A stretch of 64,000 nt of DNA from Lagopus muta (GCF_023343835.1 NC_064439.1:29365933-29429932), one strand, 5' to 3'. Shown: positions 1-12,767, counted from the first letter of the stretch. Made by a program: numbers and translations. Notes: generated by a model from the letters alone, not told the origin.

Positions 1-3000
1 CTGTTTGATTGACTGACAGTATTTTCACCATCTCTAGCACAAGTTCTTTCTTTCTCTTATAGTCTCCCAAAGCAATCCTAAACTCTTACAGTAAGAGGGA
101 AGGTCATTTGTATCCTTTATAATTAGCAACCTACTACTGACTACGGAATTCTAGAGAGAAGAAACCTTCAGAAAACACCCATTTTCATAGTCTGGATGGG
201 TAAGTGTCTGAAATAATGATCTATTTCACAGCATATTGCTTTAATATGCAATTTATTTTAATAGGGCTTCACTGACATTTTGGGCCTTATTAGAGGACTT
301 TAAACAACCCAGCAAATGAGAAATGTGTGTTAATGACATATTTGATAGTCACCAGTTTCTAGCATGTTCAGTCTGGAGGCTTCTTTTGCAAACATTAATA
401 ATGAATTATGCTACTTTACTCTAATTATTGTATAGGTGGCTTAATTGTGACAGTGTATTTCTTCTTGATCCCATGATAAAGTATCATGCTGTAAATAGAC
501 AGTTTGTTTAATGGCCTTCCTTTAACTTATCAAGTGAACTTTCGATCACTTTTATTTTCCACAGTTCTGTCTATTTAATAAGCACTTTGATGATAAGCTC
601 TACTTTAATGGTTTGATGAACTAGGTCTCACTGCGATTATATAGCATTAATCGTGTACATTTCAATATCATAAAGTGTATCTTAAGAACACTGCTAGTCA
701 TCTCTGTCAGCCTGCAAGGTGGTTCTTTTCTCTACAGAAAACTTGGCCAAGAATATAGTACAATCTTATCTGTGCTATCTTGTTTTCTATTTCAAATCTG
801 TGCTGGGAAGGATGACAGCTATGTCTACATCCACTAGCTATGGAAATGGCCTTTGCTTGTCCATTGCTTTCCAAATCAAGCTATTTTCTGTCCTCAGGCC
901 ATACCTTATTTTGTGTCTTTCTGAGAATCCAAAGGCAGTAGAAAATGATGAAAATAATTTGGCACTTGTACCTTAGAAATACTTCCAGCAGCCTCCATTT
1001 GTCAGCTTCCAAGTCAATCTCAAGTACAAAATCAGATCTATAGGTCATGTCACCCACTCGAAGAGCTGAAACTGATGAGAAGGACTAAGAGAAGGAAATG
1101 TATGGAAATTCTTTCACAAAAGACAAACCCTGCCAGAGGCAAGCTACAAAAGTCCATCTGCTCTGGTGAGCTGATATTTTTCCATGATCCCCTTTTTGTT
1201 ATTTATGTGGAGCTTAGCCTCATAACGTGGAGTGAGAACAATACCCCTGTTCAACACCAGCTGTATAACTTCAGATAGCACTCAATAGCCAATTGAGCAA
1301 GACCAATCCCAATCTGTCAGTGTAGTGTGGTCTATCCTCTAGTAGGAAGTGTTGTTTTTGGATCAACATTGAGCAGACATTGCCATTTTACTGTCTACTG
1401 ACAGAAATTAATACTGGAGACCTCATAGAGCAATTTATCAACAGCCATTTGAATTCACACTTTTTTCATCCCTCATATCTCCAGACCAGTAAATGGTTGC
1501 CTGCATATTTATGTTAAAATGTTGGTGGAAGGTAGAAATTGAGCAGGATCTGCTCCTGGGAGCAACTGATCTCAGCTGCACAGGGTTTGGTTAAACTCCT
1601 CAAGGACAGGTTTTGAAAAGGGCTGAAAGGCCCTGGCTCAAGCCCCCGGCTGATCACAGGAGGTGTGTAAACACAGATGCAGCAGACCCTGCAAACACAG
1701 CCTGCCAAACTGTGCAATTAAAGCAACCAGACAAAGCACAGAGACAAAATCTTTGGACAAGGCAAGCTCTTTTCCTTCAGTCCAACCATGCAATATAAAG
1801 TAAAAATACAGATACATTAACTGACATGAGAAGGAAGTTGACTTTCAGTCCTTGTCTTCTTTATTTTTTCAAACACAGAAGCAAACAAACAAACAAAAAA
1901 TACCAAAGAATCACATTCCAAAAGAGCAAATACAAATGATGATTATTTGAAAAATCTTTTGTCAATTTGGTTTCTGTGAAAAATACAAGGCTAACATCAA
2001 TGTTCCTTCATATCCACAGTATGTATTTGCAACATAAATGGTGTCACCATCCTCCTTAAAAGACAGTGTAATTCTACTGGAACACAGCGTTACTTCCATA
2101 TGTGTGTTATTAGTAGTGACAGGGTGTATACAAAGAGTGTGAGGGTGGTAGTGCCATTTCAATATTCATAAAGAAATAAATTAACATCAGAATGAAATTC
2201 AAGAATACTGTACTATAGAAAAAAGGAAAGAAAAAAAAGAAAGGATTATTGGAGTTTGTGTGGAAAAAAAATATTTTCTTCCATAGGACATAAAGTTAGA
2301 AGTATTTTATGATGATTAAATTATTTAATTTATTAATGTATTAATTATTTGTAAATACACATAAATATAAATTGCAATAAAATATTAATAAAATTCTACT
2401 CTCATAAACATAATGATTCTAAAAGGATTACATTTTTAAGTATGAATGACATGTAAAAACACCTTTGTATGTAAAGCTTTGAGAAAGATTAATCTCTATA
2501 CAGGTTTGTTCATACTGTTTTTCTCACAACCTAGCATCACTAGAGAAAAGTAGACTTTACAGCTTTGCAGAAACTTTGAAAGAACATTCTCCAGTAGCAG
2601 GCTTTATTTTCACCAATTTATCTTTTGCTGCTTCCTGTCTTTGAATGTTACATTTGATGCCATTTTGTGTAAAGAATAACAGCAAACTGGCTGGAAGAAC
2701 CTCAAAGGAGGTACCAGGGGAGAGGGAAAAAGTAAAAAGGCTCTCTCGATTGACAAAGAAATATAGATTTCCTCATGCTTTCATGCAAAAAAAGCTGATT
2801 TTTCCAGTATAAAAAAATTAGGAGGTTCTTAAATTTCTGGCAGCATCAAACATAGCCTTCATTATTTAATATTCTAACTACTGTATCAAAACCCCAAAAA
2901 TCCAATGAGGAAAAAAAATCTTTCTTTTTCTTCAAAGGCCCTCATTGTGTACTGTACTGTTAATGTGGAGAGAAGTATTTGAGTTGTTTCTTTTCATTTC

Positions 3001-3976
3001 TTTTTTTTTCCCCTGTAAAATATGTGGTTCTTATTGCAAACCAGAAAGACTGTAGAAGTTCAGTGTATGAGTCACACCAAAAATCTGGCATACAAGGAGG
3101 CTTCATGACATACTGCAGGGTCAGGAAATATAAAAATTCATATAGAGTGCATTTCTGTGCACTTTTCTAGAATTTTATCAGCCCAGCAATGACTGGAATA
3201 TTCTTTTTTCTTAATACACAAAATTTTTTCTTATTATAGTATGTGTTTGTGATTTATAACTCATTGAAAATACTGACTTGATTAGGTACATACTCTTTTT
3301 TAAGACATGGGATGAAGCAAGATGGCAGACAGTGGAGAAAAATCTGGACAGTAACCATCAGAGTGGGACACAGGATGAAGAATAATTATTCTTATTGAAG
3401 GACAAATAGGACTTTGAAATAGCTTTAGTGAGCCACATAGCAAAACGCCTTGTAGAAGTCTACGGCTCTGTGGAAGAATATTAGGTCCTACCTTCCTTTC
3501 AGCAAAGCAAATGCCTGTCCTGAAGGTTGTAAGAGACAAATGTGAACATCAGATCACTGTTCTGTGAGGGATGTAGGAAAATAACTCTGCCAGGACACTT
3601 TAGCACAGTGAGTTACAGTTGTGGATATGTATGCCACATAACCCGTTTGGTATTTTGAGACAGTACCTCTCATTATACAGTATTAGGTAACAGTCTGGGT
3701 TGCACTGCTCACATATCAGAAATTTTTAAACCTCAAGCTACAGATGCTTTCGTGAAGTACACAGGTGGAACCTACTAAATTCAGAGAAGAAACATTGATA
3801 AAAATCTCAATACCAAGATAAATATCTAGTTAGTAGTGTGAAACTGAAAGTGCAAAAGCAGTGAGCATGGCTATGGCTGTGATGGAACTGACCATGTTAT
3901 GGATCTGAAGATGGCCAGAATGTCATCAGCAGGTGCATTAGGATAAAATACCTGGGATTTTCAGCAACCTTGTGGG
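1..3976. other. Unique non-coding DNA, no gene seen
   Basis: This AT-rich stretch holds only short, unrecognised open frames (85 codons or fewer) on both strands. A somewhat GC-richer patch lies at about 1541-1760 and opens with a short inverted repeat (GAGCAG, three bases, CTGCTC) at 1541-1555. An ATTAA-rich low-complexity run lies at about 2316-2400. I see no CR1 sequence, tRNA-like fold, long tandem array or credible exon. It could be intergenic or intronic. Confidence 0.6.
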
Positions 3977-4115
3977 ATCACAGAATCACAGAATTGCAGA
4001 GGTTGGAAGAAATCTCAAAAGATCAAGTCCAAACCCGTGCAAACACAGGTACACTACAATAGGTCACACAGGCATCCAGATGGGTCTTTAATATTTCCAT
4101 AGAAGGAGACTCCAG
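3977..4115 (-). mobile_element. CR1: CR1 LINE 3'-end fragment
   Basis: Read on the + strand, this piece begins with the reversed tail (ATCACAGAATCACAGAAT). It continues through GGTTGGAAGAAATCTC and GATCAAGTCCAAACC, the reverse complement of the usual CR1 3' end, and then ..CATCCAGATGGGTCTTTAATATTTCC and AAGGAGACTCCAG. The element therefore lies on the minus strand with its 3' end at the left. About 140 bp remain, so it is strongly 5'-truncated, as is normal for CR1. Divergence from the remembered consensus is clear, suggesting an old copy. No coding sequence remains. The right-hand boundary is approximate. Confidence 0.85.
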
Positions 4116-4161
4116 ATTTAATTGGCAAAGTCCTAAATCAGAGCCAGCTCTAAGATATTTC

Positions 4162-4174
4162 TTTTTTTTTTTTT
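4162..4174. repeat. Poly(T) tract, 13 bases
   Basis: An uninterrupted run of T, 46 bp beyond the truncated end of the adjacent CR1 fragment. It is a simple homopolymer with no sign of a role. Confidence 0.9.
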
Positions 4175-4241
4175 ACTTCACATCAGAGAAGGAGTTCATA
4201 TTAGCAGAAATGCATTTGTGAATAACTCCATTGGGAAAAAA

Positions 4242-4288
4242 AATGGAATTAATAATAATGGAATTAATAAAAAATGGAATTAATAATT
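4242..4288. repeat. Three-unit tandem repeat AATGGAATTAATAA
   Basis: Three nearly identical units of 15-16 bp start at 4242, 4257 and 4273. Each contains AATGGAATTAATAA, with small A/T indels between units. The array lies about 130 bp beyond a CR1 fragment. It looks like local slippage or short tandem duplication. Confidence 0.85.
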
Positions 4289-5635
4289 AAAAATGTACTC
4301 AGAGTGATCACAAAATGGATAGAAAAAAATAACAAATGAAAGAATTAGGTAAGCAAAGCAATTCATGGAGAAAATTATACCTCTTCCTGAGCTGAACATG
4401 TGATGAAGATGCTGGGTTAATATTGTTAGTAAAGAAAGCCCAGATAAGAAATCATCATAAAATATGCAAATTTTCAGGTAAGCAGACAAACAAGAAAATA
4501 GGTCAAAATACTTTCTTTAAAAGATTGATTCTTTTCCCCACAAACTTTTCTTAATCCTTGGAAAATCATCATAATTTCAGAGGGTATTAATACACAGGGT
4601 ATTAATAGTCTTTATTTATTTTTTTCTTTTTAGTGTTGAACAAACCTCTGTATTTGAGATCAGATTAGAACACAGTAAAAGAGCTTGTACTTACATCTAT
4701 TTTACTTTTAAGAAGGTACACTTGATAGACATGGAGATAAGAGGGTCAAATGTATATTGATCAGACTTTTATCCTCCATATATCTCATCAGTTTAGCCAT
4801 AAGGCAATGAGAGACAGCGTTTCAAAAATCTGTAAGATTGTGTGTAACCAGCTTTTGTCTCTGCAACAAATTATTTTGGTTAGCAGGCCATTCTTTCATG
4901 TTTTAGGTATAATATCTAAGTAATAAGGCTTTTGGTCTCCTTTTCACAGAAATTCTACCAGTAGGAAGAGATGGCAACAAAATGTAATCAAATATTTTCA
5001 GGAAGATCCCACCTCTGCTGCCATACCACCACCATCTCCTCTGACGTGGGCCATCATAATAAAATAGAAAACTTACTTTTGGAGCAGCACTCATAGGTTG
5101 TTTCATCTGGTATAATCTCTCTATGCTTTCTGCACTGAAAGTAAGTGCTTATTACTTGCAAGCCCAGTAGAGACCTGTCCTTTAATCATTTAAATATGGG
5201 ATCTGACATGTTATAAAATGCACCTGTTAGAGACTGTGCTGGAATTCAATTAGTTCTTATGTGATTTTGCAGCTGAACTAACGGGCTGAAAGCTTATACT
5301 GGATAAATACAAGATATAAAATAGATTATCAGGGAAGAAATCTAGAGAAATGTCATGATTTCACTTTGTAATTGTGTACATAAAATGACAATCACATTAC
5401 CATTTTGCTTTAAGTAAAAGACAACTGGAGTTATATTACTTACATATTTTGAATTTTCAAAATAACAATATTCTAGTTAATACTTGTGTCAAATGTCAAG
5501 TATTTTGAGCAGGAAAATATTGCTTTACTACAGTGATTATAGTTTCTAAATAGTGAACATTTATTTCTGTTTATCATTTATGTTATTTGTCATGTTTGAC
5601 TAGCATAGCTTCACATAAATCAAACTGATAGCAAC
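4289..5635. other. Unique non-coding DNA with one small tandem duplication
   Basis: No gene is seen. A 15-bp period duplication (AGGGTATTAATA) occurs at 4581-4607. Open frames are 69 codons or shorter and unrecognised. Both strands were read for CR1, hairpins and splice-bounded frames without a convincing hit. Confidence 0.55.
4581..4607. repeat. Two-copy 15-bp direct repeat
   Basis: AGGGTATTAATA occurs at 4581-4592 and again at 4596-4607, giving a 15-bp period. It is a small local duplication in AT-rich DNA. Confidence 0.8.
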
Positions 5636-6513
5636 AAGCTGAGTGATACAATTGACATGCTAGAAAGGAGGGATGCCATTCAGGGGAACATGGACAAGCT
5701 TGAGAATTAGGCCCATGCTAAACTCATGAAGTTCTACAAGACCAAGTGCAAGGTCCTGCACCTAGGTCAGGACAATCCCAAGCACAGATACAGGTTAGAT
5801 ACAGAATGACTTGAGAGCAGCTCTGAGGAGAAGGATTTGGAAGTGTCAGTTTGTGAAAGACTGAACATGAGCATCAATGTGTGCTTGCAGCCCAGAAGGC
5901 CAACTATATCCTGGGTTGCATCAAGAGAAGCATGACCAGCAGGTCGAGGGAGGTGATTCTGCCTTTCTGCTCTTCTCTCATGAGACCCTACCTGGAGTAC
6001 TGCGTCCAGTTCTGGGGCCCCCAACACAAGAAGGACATGGAGCTGTTGGAAAGGATCCAGAGGAGAGCCACAAAGATGATCTGAGGGCTGGAACACCTCT
6101 CCTGCAAAGACAGGCTGATAAAGCTAGGGCTCTTCAGACTGGAGAAGAGAAGGCTCCAGAGGAGACCATTCAGTGACCTTCCAGTACCTGAAGGGGGCCT
6201 ACAGGAAAACTATGAAGGGACTTCTTGTAAGGGCATGTAATGACAGGACAAGGGGAAATGTCTTTTAACCAGAAGTGAGTAGAATTAGACTAAATATTAG
6301 GAAGAAATTCTTTACTGTGAGGGTGAAGAGACACTGGATCAGGTTGTCCAGTGAAGTCATGGATGCCCCCTCCCTGGAAGCATTCAAGGCCAGGCTGGAT
6401 GGGTCTTTGAGCAACCTGATCTAGGAAGAGATGTCTATGCCCATAGTAGGAAGTTTGGAACTAGATAATCTTAAAGATGCCTCCCAACCCAAACAATTCT
6501 ATGGTTCTATGAT
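5636..6513 (+). mobile_element. CR1: CR1 LINE, 5'-truncated, 3' 880 bp
   Basis: This is the best preserved plus-strand CR1 copy. It starts within ORF2 (GAGTGATACAATTGACATGC), passes through the typical stretch around CAAGTGCAAGGTCCTGCACC and the block encoding WGPQHKKDMELLERIQRRA, then TTCAGACTGGAGAAGAGAAG. It continues through the last ORF2 part and 3' end (GGCCAGGCTGGATGGGTCTT) and ends in an ATTCTATGGTTCTATGA tail. Full CR1 elements are about 4.5 kb, so roughly the last fifth is present. This fits target-primed reverse transcription that stopped early; CR1 copies usually lack long target-site duplications, and none is seen. The element is dead (see the ORF2 remnant). Confidence 0.95.
5690..6420 (+). 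pseudogene. CR1 ORF2 C-terminal remnant (reverse transcriptase polyprotein), broken
   Basis: This is the decayed C-terminal portion of the CR1 endonuclease/reverse-transcriptase polyprotein. It lies downstream of the catalytic reverse-transcriptase motifs, which are absent through 5' truncation. Recognisable pieces are CKVLHLG followed by NPKHRYRL at about 5747-5795, AAQKANYILGCIKRSM at about 5887-5934, and YCVQFWGPQHKKDMELL at 5999-6049. At least three lesions are visible: an in-frame TGA in the segment around 5806-5810 where the family usually has Trp; a net one-base loss near 5870-5880 that shifts frame; and a TGA at 6082-6084 just after RRATKMI. The longest intact frame is about 67 codons. 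It cannot make a working enzyme. Confidence 0.85.
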
Positions 6514-6562
6514 TAAGTAGCTTACTCTGACTTGTTATTAAAAAGAAAGTAACAACGAGTTT

Positions 6563-6628
6563 TAATTAACATCATCTGTAATTAACATCTTCTCTGTAAT
6601 TAACATCATCTCTAATTAACATAATCTG
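6563..6628. repeat. Four-unit minisatellite with TAATTAAC core
   Basis: Four tandem units start at 6563, 6579, 6597 and 6613 (16, 18, 16 and 16 bp). Each begins TAATTAAC and continues with an ATCATCTG-like segment (ATCATCTG, ATCTTCTCTG, ATCATCTC, ATAATCTG). The array starts 50 bp after the end of the CR1 copy. TAATTA is the classic homeodomain core, so the array places four such cores 16-18 bp apart; whether that matters is unknown. Confidence 0.9.
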
Positions 6629-9200
6629 TAAATGCTTTATAACAATTTAATAATAAGATTAGATTTTCCTTTATGGCAGTACAATTATCAAATGTTTTAT
6701 TTTTACTTTTATGTTTGTCCACTAAGGATTTTGTAGATTTCTTTCATTTATGTTTTCATTTGACAGTCTCTAGATTGGTCTGGTATCAGCTAAGCGATAC
6801 GTTTCCTAGTTTTACATCGGACAAGTGGAACTTTGCTGTTTTACTAATATAAATGAAAATAGAAGCAAAATTATGGGTTACTTTCATGTTATGTTTCAGA
6901 ATATTTAAATTCTGTAAATTTTAAATGTTAATTCTACTTATAAATTACACTTACTCATAAAATGTGTTAATTAAGAAAGGTATAAAAACAAAATGTGAGC
7001 ACAATACAAAATGTTTTATAAATCTATATTAATTAAATATATTAAATTAAATACTCAATTTTTACTATATTGTCAAATTCTGACTAGTTCTCCGCATATC
7101 AAGACAGACACTAACAAATGTTGGTCTTTTGCTCTAACCTCTCTTCCTCCACATTAACAACTCCCATAGCTGCACATTTTCATGAACTATTGCTTACCCA
7201 ATCCAGAAATCTGTGGCGTTCTACTGTTTCATAAGGCCTGTGTCCAGATCTTGCTCCAGAGTGGACATTAGAATTAACCATGTTTCCAGGTGAGACTCCA
7301 AGTGTACTTTGCTGTAAATAAATACATATATGGATGTATAGATTTTTACAGAGTATACACTCAACGGTAACTTTAATTTCATCTTTGTGGAGGAGCATCT
7401 TAGCTGTGCACCATCCTGGGAAAGCTGGATGCTATTGAGATGTGCTCCAAGTGGCTACGCCAGCTCCTGCTCACCATTCATCAGCCTTTGTGGACAAGGA
7501 GAGGAGAGAGTTGGATCATTACTTTGCCTCCTGACTGAGTTATATTTTCAATAAGCTTGTTCAAACAAACCACCAACCCATTTTAGCTGAAACCTTCAAA
7601 ATAAATTCAACCTGAGGCAGAGTCCTGGCACAGAGAATTTCTGCCTAATGGGCTGAAGTCTGGCAGAGTTGTAAGTGGTTTCTGAGAGAAACATTATGTG
7701 TGCTTCAAAATGGGACAGAAAAGAAAGCTTAAGCCCAGAGGAGTACAAGAAAATTATCAAGTAGCAGTTCTGTTGCTGTGAATATTCAGTAATGACTGAA
7801 ATGATAGGTCTTCGCATTCCTTTGTGTTCCTGTTTTGAGATTTATTCATTTTTTAAAGCAACATAAAATTAGCCTGAAAAGTTACCTTAGCAATTCTTAG
7901 AACCATTTCTTTCACTTGGATTATTTGCTGCACTTTCTTAATTTACTCAAGTGAAAGATGCAACAGATTTTGACAGGCAAATGACTATAAACTGTGGTTT
8001 AGTGGAATGAATGCATCCTTTATGAAGTTTTCTAGTCCTTGAGCAAGAGAAATCTAACATCGCTGCTGTGTACTTTAGCTGCTTCTAGTCAGTGCCTGGA
8101 AAGCTGCCATTCCCCACTTGTTGTTGCTGTGTTTGGGAGCCTAAGTGAGAGAAAAGCTATCAGGCAGCTGGATAAAACATTAATTTATCTTGAATGCCTC
8201 TTACACTGTGACCTTTGAAAAACTGAGCCTACGTTACTATCTGCATGTTTCATAGCATTTAGAATGTTAAGATTTTTTTAAAAGGACATTAAATAATTAT
8301 ACTTTTAGAAAAAACTGATGATCTTTATCTAGTAGACAATTTATTTAATCAATGGTTTTAATCCATGAAGCACTATGCTCTTTGTGATAGATATCTTTTC
8401 TGCCTCAGAGAAGTACCACAACACCAAAGGCCAATGAGTTTCCTTAATACAGAACAAAAATAGCAAGATTTTCTGACTTCGTGAAGAGTAAATAGGGAGC
8501 CCTTGATTAGTTTGATTTAAATATCTTCCTGGGTTCTATGTTAATTTGTACTTAAACATAGAATTAAAAACAAAACAAAAAACAACAGAGATTTAAATAA
8601 GATCAGACAAACAGCAGTGGAGACACTTTGATCTATTTTACTGCAGTGGAAAACGTCATAATATAAGAATTCATAATAGAAGGATGTTCAGGATGTTCAG
8701 GTTCAAAACAATGAAAATCATTTTATCACTGCAAGGTAGCTAAGCCACTCTGAAAATCTAAAATAGAATAAACCTACATTTTTAGAACAGAATATATTGA
8801 GGAATGACTGATGGAGCACAAAGTTATAACAGACATCTATCAGTACCTAGGAATTATAATGATAATAACTAAAAAATGCAAGTCTTGTATTTTTCATATG
8901 AAAATGCTGTCAAATCAATTTCAACATTCAAATTAATCTCCCCTTCATGATCAGTAAATACATAAAAGATCTCTTTCTCCTCATGTCCTCTTCTTTCTTG
9001 ATGATTGTTGTTAATTTGTACCAAGCAAACAGAAGAAATTGAGCAAAGTAGCAAAAGCAGCCTTCTCTCTTAATTTACTCCAGGTGAAAACACATACTGT
9101 CATACTTCAGGTTCTAAGTTTGCAGGCAACTGAAACTTCACTAAAGTGAAACAATGGACTCAACTACTTTCAAGTAGATTGGAAGCAACAATAGGAAGCA
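6629..9200. other. Unique AT-rich non-coding DNA
   Basis: No gene is seen. The region holds AT-rich low-complexity patches (about 6895-7075) and a 9-bp tandem doublet (GGATGTTCA at 8682-8699). Open frames reach only 73 codons and are unrecognised. I found no CR1 or other named repeat. Confidence 0.55.
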
Positions 9201-10028
9201 ATCACCCAAAGTGCAAATCAGAGATGCAAGACTAATCAGAAGTCAAGGAACACCACAGCCTAATGCTGGACTGTAAGCTACTCCCAGTTAAGGGATATGT
9301 GTATGTCTGCAAGGTGCAGAAAGCCAGAAGTGGGCAAGGAAAGCATCTAAGAACATTTCATTGGGATGAAGTCAAGAAAAATAACCTCATATGAGCACAG
9401 CATTTGTTGTCCAGCCAGAAGTAGATTTTCAGGCAAGGAAACAGGTTTTTGCTATTAGTTTATGTGGAGAGCAGAGAAACAGAGCATTGCACATTTTCTG
9501 TGATAGAAGACAAAGAGACCAAATAAATACTTGGCTCACCTCATCAGATTGTGCCACCAAGACTCACCACAACATTGAAGCATCTCTGGTCACTTGAGCC
9601 AGAAAAACAGCATTTTCTTCTCAAATTCCAGGCTGGCAGGAAAGCCAGTACTCCACCTTGTACTACACTTCATGAAACAGCACAAGCCCAACTCTGGGCC
9701 AAACTGATTTCGTGGCAGCAGAACATGGCTCCTCATCTTTGGGAAACAGATCGCTCCAGCCATGCGCCAATGCAGTACGCACTTCTCCCTCCTACTTGCT
9801 TGCAGACCCAATTCTTTAAAGCTGTCCATGTCTTTTTGTGGAGTTTTACTGTGTTTGGACTTGCAGACTCTCTAAACTACCATGCTGTCACCAGACATGC
9901 AAAGAACTCTCACAGCAGCCAAAAGTTTCATGGACACATTCTTGGATTTTGTCTTTAGAGGCTCCAGGGCAGGCCCTCATCTGGTGTAAATTGTCAGCCT
10001 TGCTGCAGCAGAGTCAGCAGAGATATGT
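9201..10028. other. GC-richer block with overlapping short open frames, unrecognised
   Basis: Stops are rarer here than in the surroundings. Plus-strand frames cover 9391-9597 (68 codons), 9551-9958 (135 codons) and 9838-10107 (89 codons), and a minus-strand frame covers 9590-9829 (79 codons). None resembles a protein family known to me. Because the frames overlap in several phases and on both strands, base composition explains them better than a gene does. The block could be an old unnamed repeat or part of a non-coding transcript. Confidence 0.35.
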
Positions 10029-10070
10029 CAAATTTGCACTGAAAAAAAAAAAAAAAAACAAATTTGCACT
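10029..10070. repeat. A17 tract bracketed by a 12-bp direct repeat
   Basis: CAAATTTGCACT occurs at 10029-10040 and again, identically, at 10059-10070. Between them lie one G and 17 A residues (10042-10058). The layout is that of a target-site duplication around a minimal poly(A) insertion, but a slippage-type tandem duplication gives the same picture. Confidence 0.9.
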
Positions 10071-12767
10071 TGAAGCTATTTCTCCAATGACAACCCCTCA
10101 TGCTTAGGCCTGCTTTGTGTTAGGAGGTGAGTGGCTCAACCTCTGGAGAGACCTCCGAACACAGATCTCGTTTTACAACAAGGAAAGTTTCTTTGAGGTT
10201 CATATTAGTGCTAACACCGTGAGAAACCATGTCTGATTTCAGGGCAGGAAGATATGTTCACCTTTTAAAGTCCTCATCAGGGTTTCTAAGATAGTAGAAA
10301 AGTGGCAGGATCTTTTAATATCCAGCGGAGAGGATGGCTTAGCAGCTGCCAAGAAGAAGCGGTTGACATTGCTTGGGAATGGGAGTGAATGTTGCTTTTT
10401 CTCATTCCTCTTACCTCCTTCAGCAGACAGAACATAATAAATATAGTGGTAAGAAACAAATGTTCTCCCCCACTGCTTTACTAGAAACTGGATTGTCAAG
10501 TCTTTCTCTACTGGATAAAAAATAGAGTGAGCAGGATATGACAGGATTTCTAAAATAAGCTTTCAGGAAGGTAGAATGCCTTACAACCAGGATATGAGCA
10601 AGAGGGGTGGATGTGATCTGAGAGGTGTGGGATGGTGTGATGGAACGCATTGAGGAGTGGGAAGAGAAAAACCATGAGCACTTGGTGCAGAGCAGAAGCA
10701 TTTAGAGTACCATTCTGAAGGGTGCTTTGCTTATGAGGTCTGCTGATGCAGCTGCTGGGTGTCTATTAGTATATTATCATAGTAATGGATTATGTTTTAA
10801 ATCCCTGTAATGTACCCAGTCCAATGTAATGCAAAGAGGCAAATGTCATTCCTGTGCCAAGAAGCAAGTTGTGTGGTGGGTTTAAGACATGCTGAGAAGG
10901 ATGATGTGGATCCTGGCTGCATGCCCTGTGGTTCACGAGACCTGCACACAGCTCTGTGCCTCCCCTGTCCCAGGGCTTCCTGCAGGAGGAAGGACACCAC
11001 CTGGGTAGGAGGAGCACCAACTACCCTGACCCTGGCAAATCTCATTGCTAACAGAGAAAAGTCAGATTTGCTGGCTTCACTAGGAATCTAACATAGAAAT
11101 GAGTTGAAGCAGCCTCATAGACTGAAGGTCTTCAATAGGTGCAGGCTCCCACTGATTCCAGCTAAGCTGTCATAAATCACCCAATCAAAATAAAAAAATA
11201 AAATAAAAAAAAAGAATAGTGACACCTGTCCTCACAAGAAAAAAACTCATTCTTTTCTTTTATACCTACATTTCAAATATAGCCATCCTTTTTGGCAGAG
11301 AACTGACCTCAGTTTTGATATCTCCACCCCAGACTGACATGCAGCAAGCAGAGGAGTGACAGCAGAAATGATGCTGGTCACCACACTGCATGCCCAAAAA
11401 GAAGAAAGAAGGGGAAAAGGCACAGTTGCTGTGACCTAACAGCACTGTGCTGGTATGTGTTGAAGCTGTGACGAGTATGCTCAGAGCAGGTGCTTATTCC
11501 TAAAATTGCTGTTCAAATGCATTAAAAGACAATGTAAGAGAAATAAAAGGGAGACTGAGCAAGAGTGCTTCTTCAGTGATGTAGTATTTACCCCAACCAA
11601 ATATTTCAGGCAAATTCAGAGCTACCAAATTAAATACAGTTTAAAATAAGTAGATAAGTAGATAAGTAGTGTTACCAAAAGCACCAAAATCAATGAGCAG
11701 AAAGAGTCCCTACAGTTAAAGTACAATTACCACATCAGAGGTTTAGGAAAATACCATCATATCCCATAGAGGAAGCTGGCATCTGGGGACATAAAATGGC
11801 TGCTTTAAAAGGAGTTCAAATATTTAAAATCAATTTAGAGAAACAGTGATAAATAGCAATCCTAATATAAGTATGACTTTGGAAAATAATAAAAAGAAAA
11901 TAAAAGGGTTTTCCCTCTGGGTGTGGTCTTAGAAACTGCAAAGTGACCCAGGGAGCTGTTAGACACAGCCCACGCATGAGTCACAGCATGGTTACACAAT
12001 CAGCTTCTGCACTGTCCAGGCAAGGAGGGGAGAGACTTAAGAGGGGTAGACAAGGGCACCTAGCTGGGTGAAGCTGTGTTCTCACTTCAACATTGTCATC
12101 TACTTGGAGTATTGATGTCCAACTGGGATTTACAGTTATCAAAAAGAAAAGCTCTCTACACGTGTTTTCAGGATTCTCAGTGTAGCACTGTTAAAACGAT
12201 GTCAGGGACATGATAGCACACAGCTGATGTTTTTTCTTTAACAACTTTTGTTAACAAATTTTCATAAAGAATTTCTAGTAGTTGGGTGAGCGCCTGGTAA
12301 GATAATCGTCTATACACGTTATTTTGGTCATCTATCATTCAGCCAGTGGATTTAGCCCCAGTGATTAAATTACTGAGAGTTGTTTTGCAGTATGTGCTCC
12401 TCAATATATCTGTCAGGGTTTACCATGTGCGTAAGGGTTTGTAATCAAACTGTGACTCTCTTTCTTGCTTTCAGAGGTCTCAATTCAGGCTGCCAGATCT
12501 AGCAGCCAGCTCCGTGTATTTTTCAGATGACTACATCACTCAGCGGGGGCTAAAGAGAGCAGACAAGTCAGTCAGTGAATGGCTCACTGGAATCAAAGCA
12601 TACATTTCTTATATGCAGGGCATTTTACTTATTACAAAATGGTGGACTTCTGTTATTTTGAGCTAGAGAGTCACGGGAGATCGAGAAAATCTATGCATAG
12701 ATACTTTTCCATGGAAGCCAAAATCAGGCTTTGGAAAGAAAAAGAATATAATGAGGAATTTTCACAG
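10071..12767. other. Non-coding DNA with one GC-richer patch
   Basis: The notable part is a GC-richer patch at about 10790-11091 that is open on both strands (93 codons on + at 10810-11091, 82 codons on - at 10797-11045); neither product is recognised. An AAAAT-type low-complexity run lies at about 11188-11214. An 8-bp unit ATAAGTAG is repeated three times at 11646-11669. No gene is supported. Confidence 0.5.
11646..11669. repeat. (ATAAGTAG)3 microsatellite
   Basis: Three perfect 8-bp units start at 11646, 11654 and 11662. It is a short simple repeat with no associated gene. Confidence 0.9.

Noticed and set aside
9391..9958. Overlapping 68- and 135-codon plus-strand frames as a possible small gene
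   Set aside because: Frames in three phases and on the other strand overlap, no family is recognised, and there is no promoter or splice structure.
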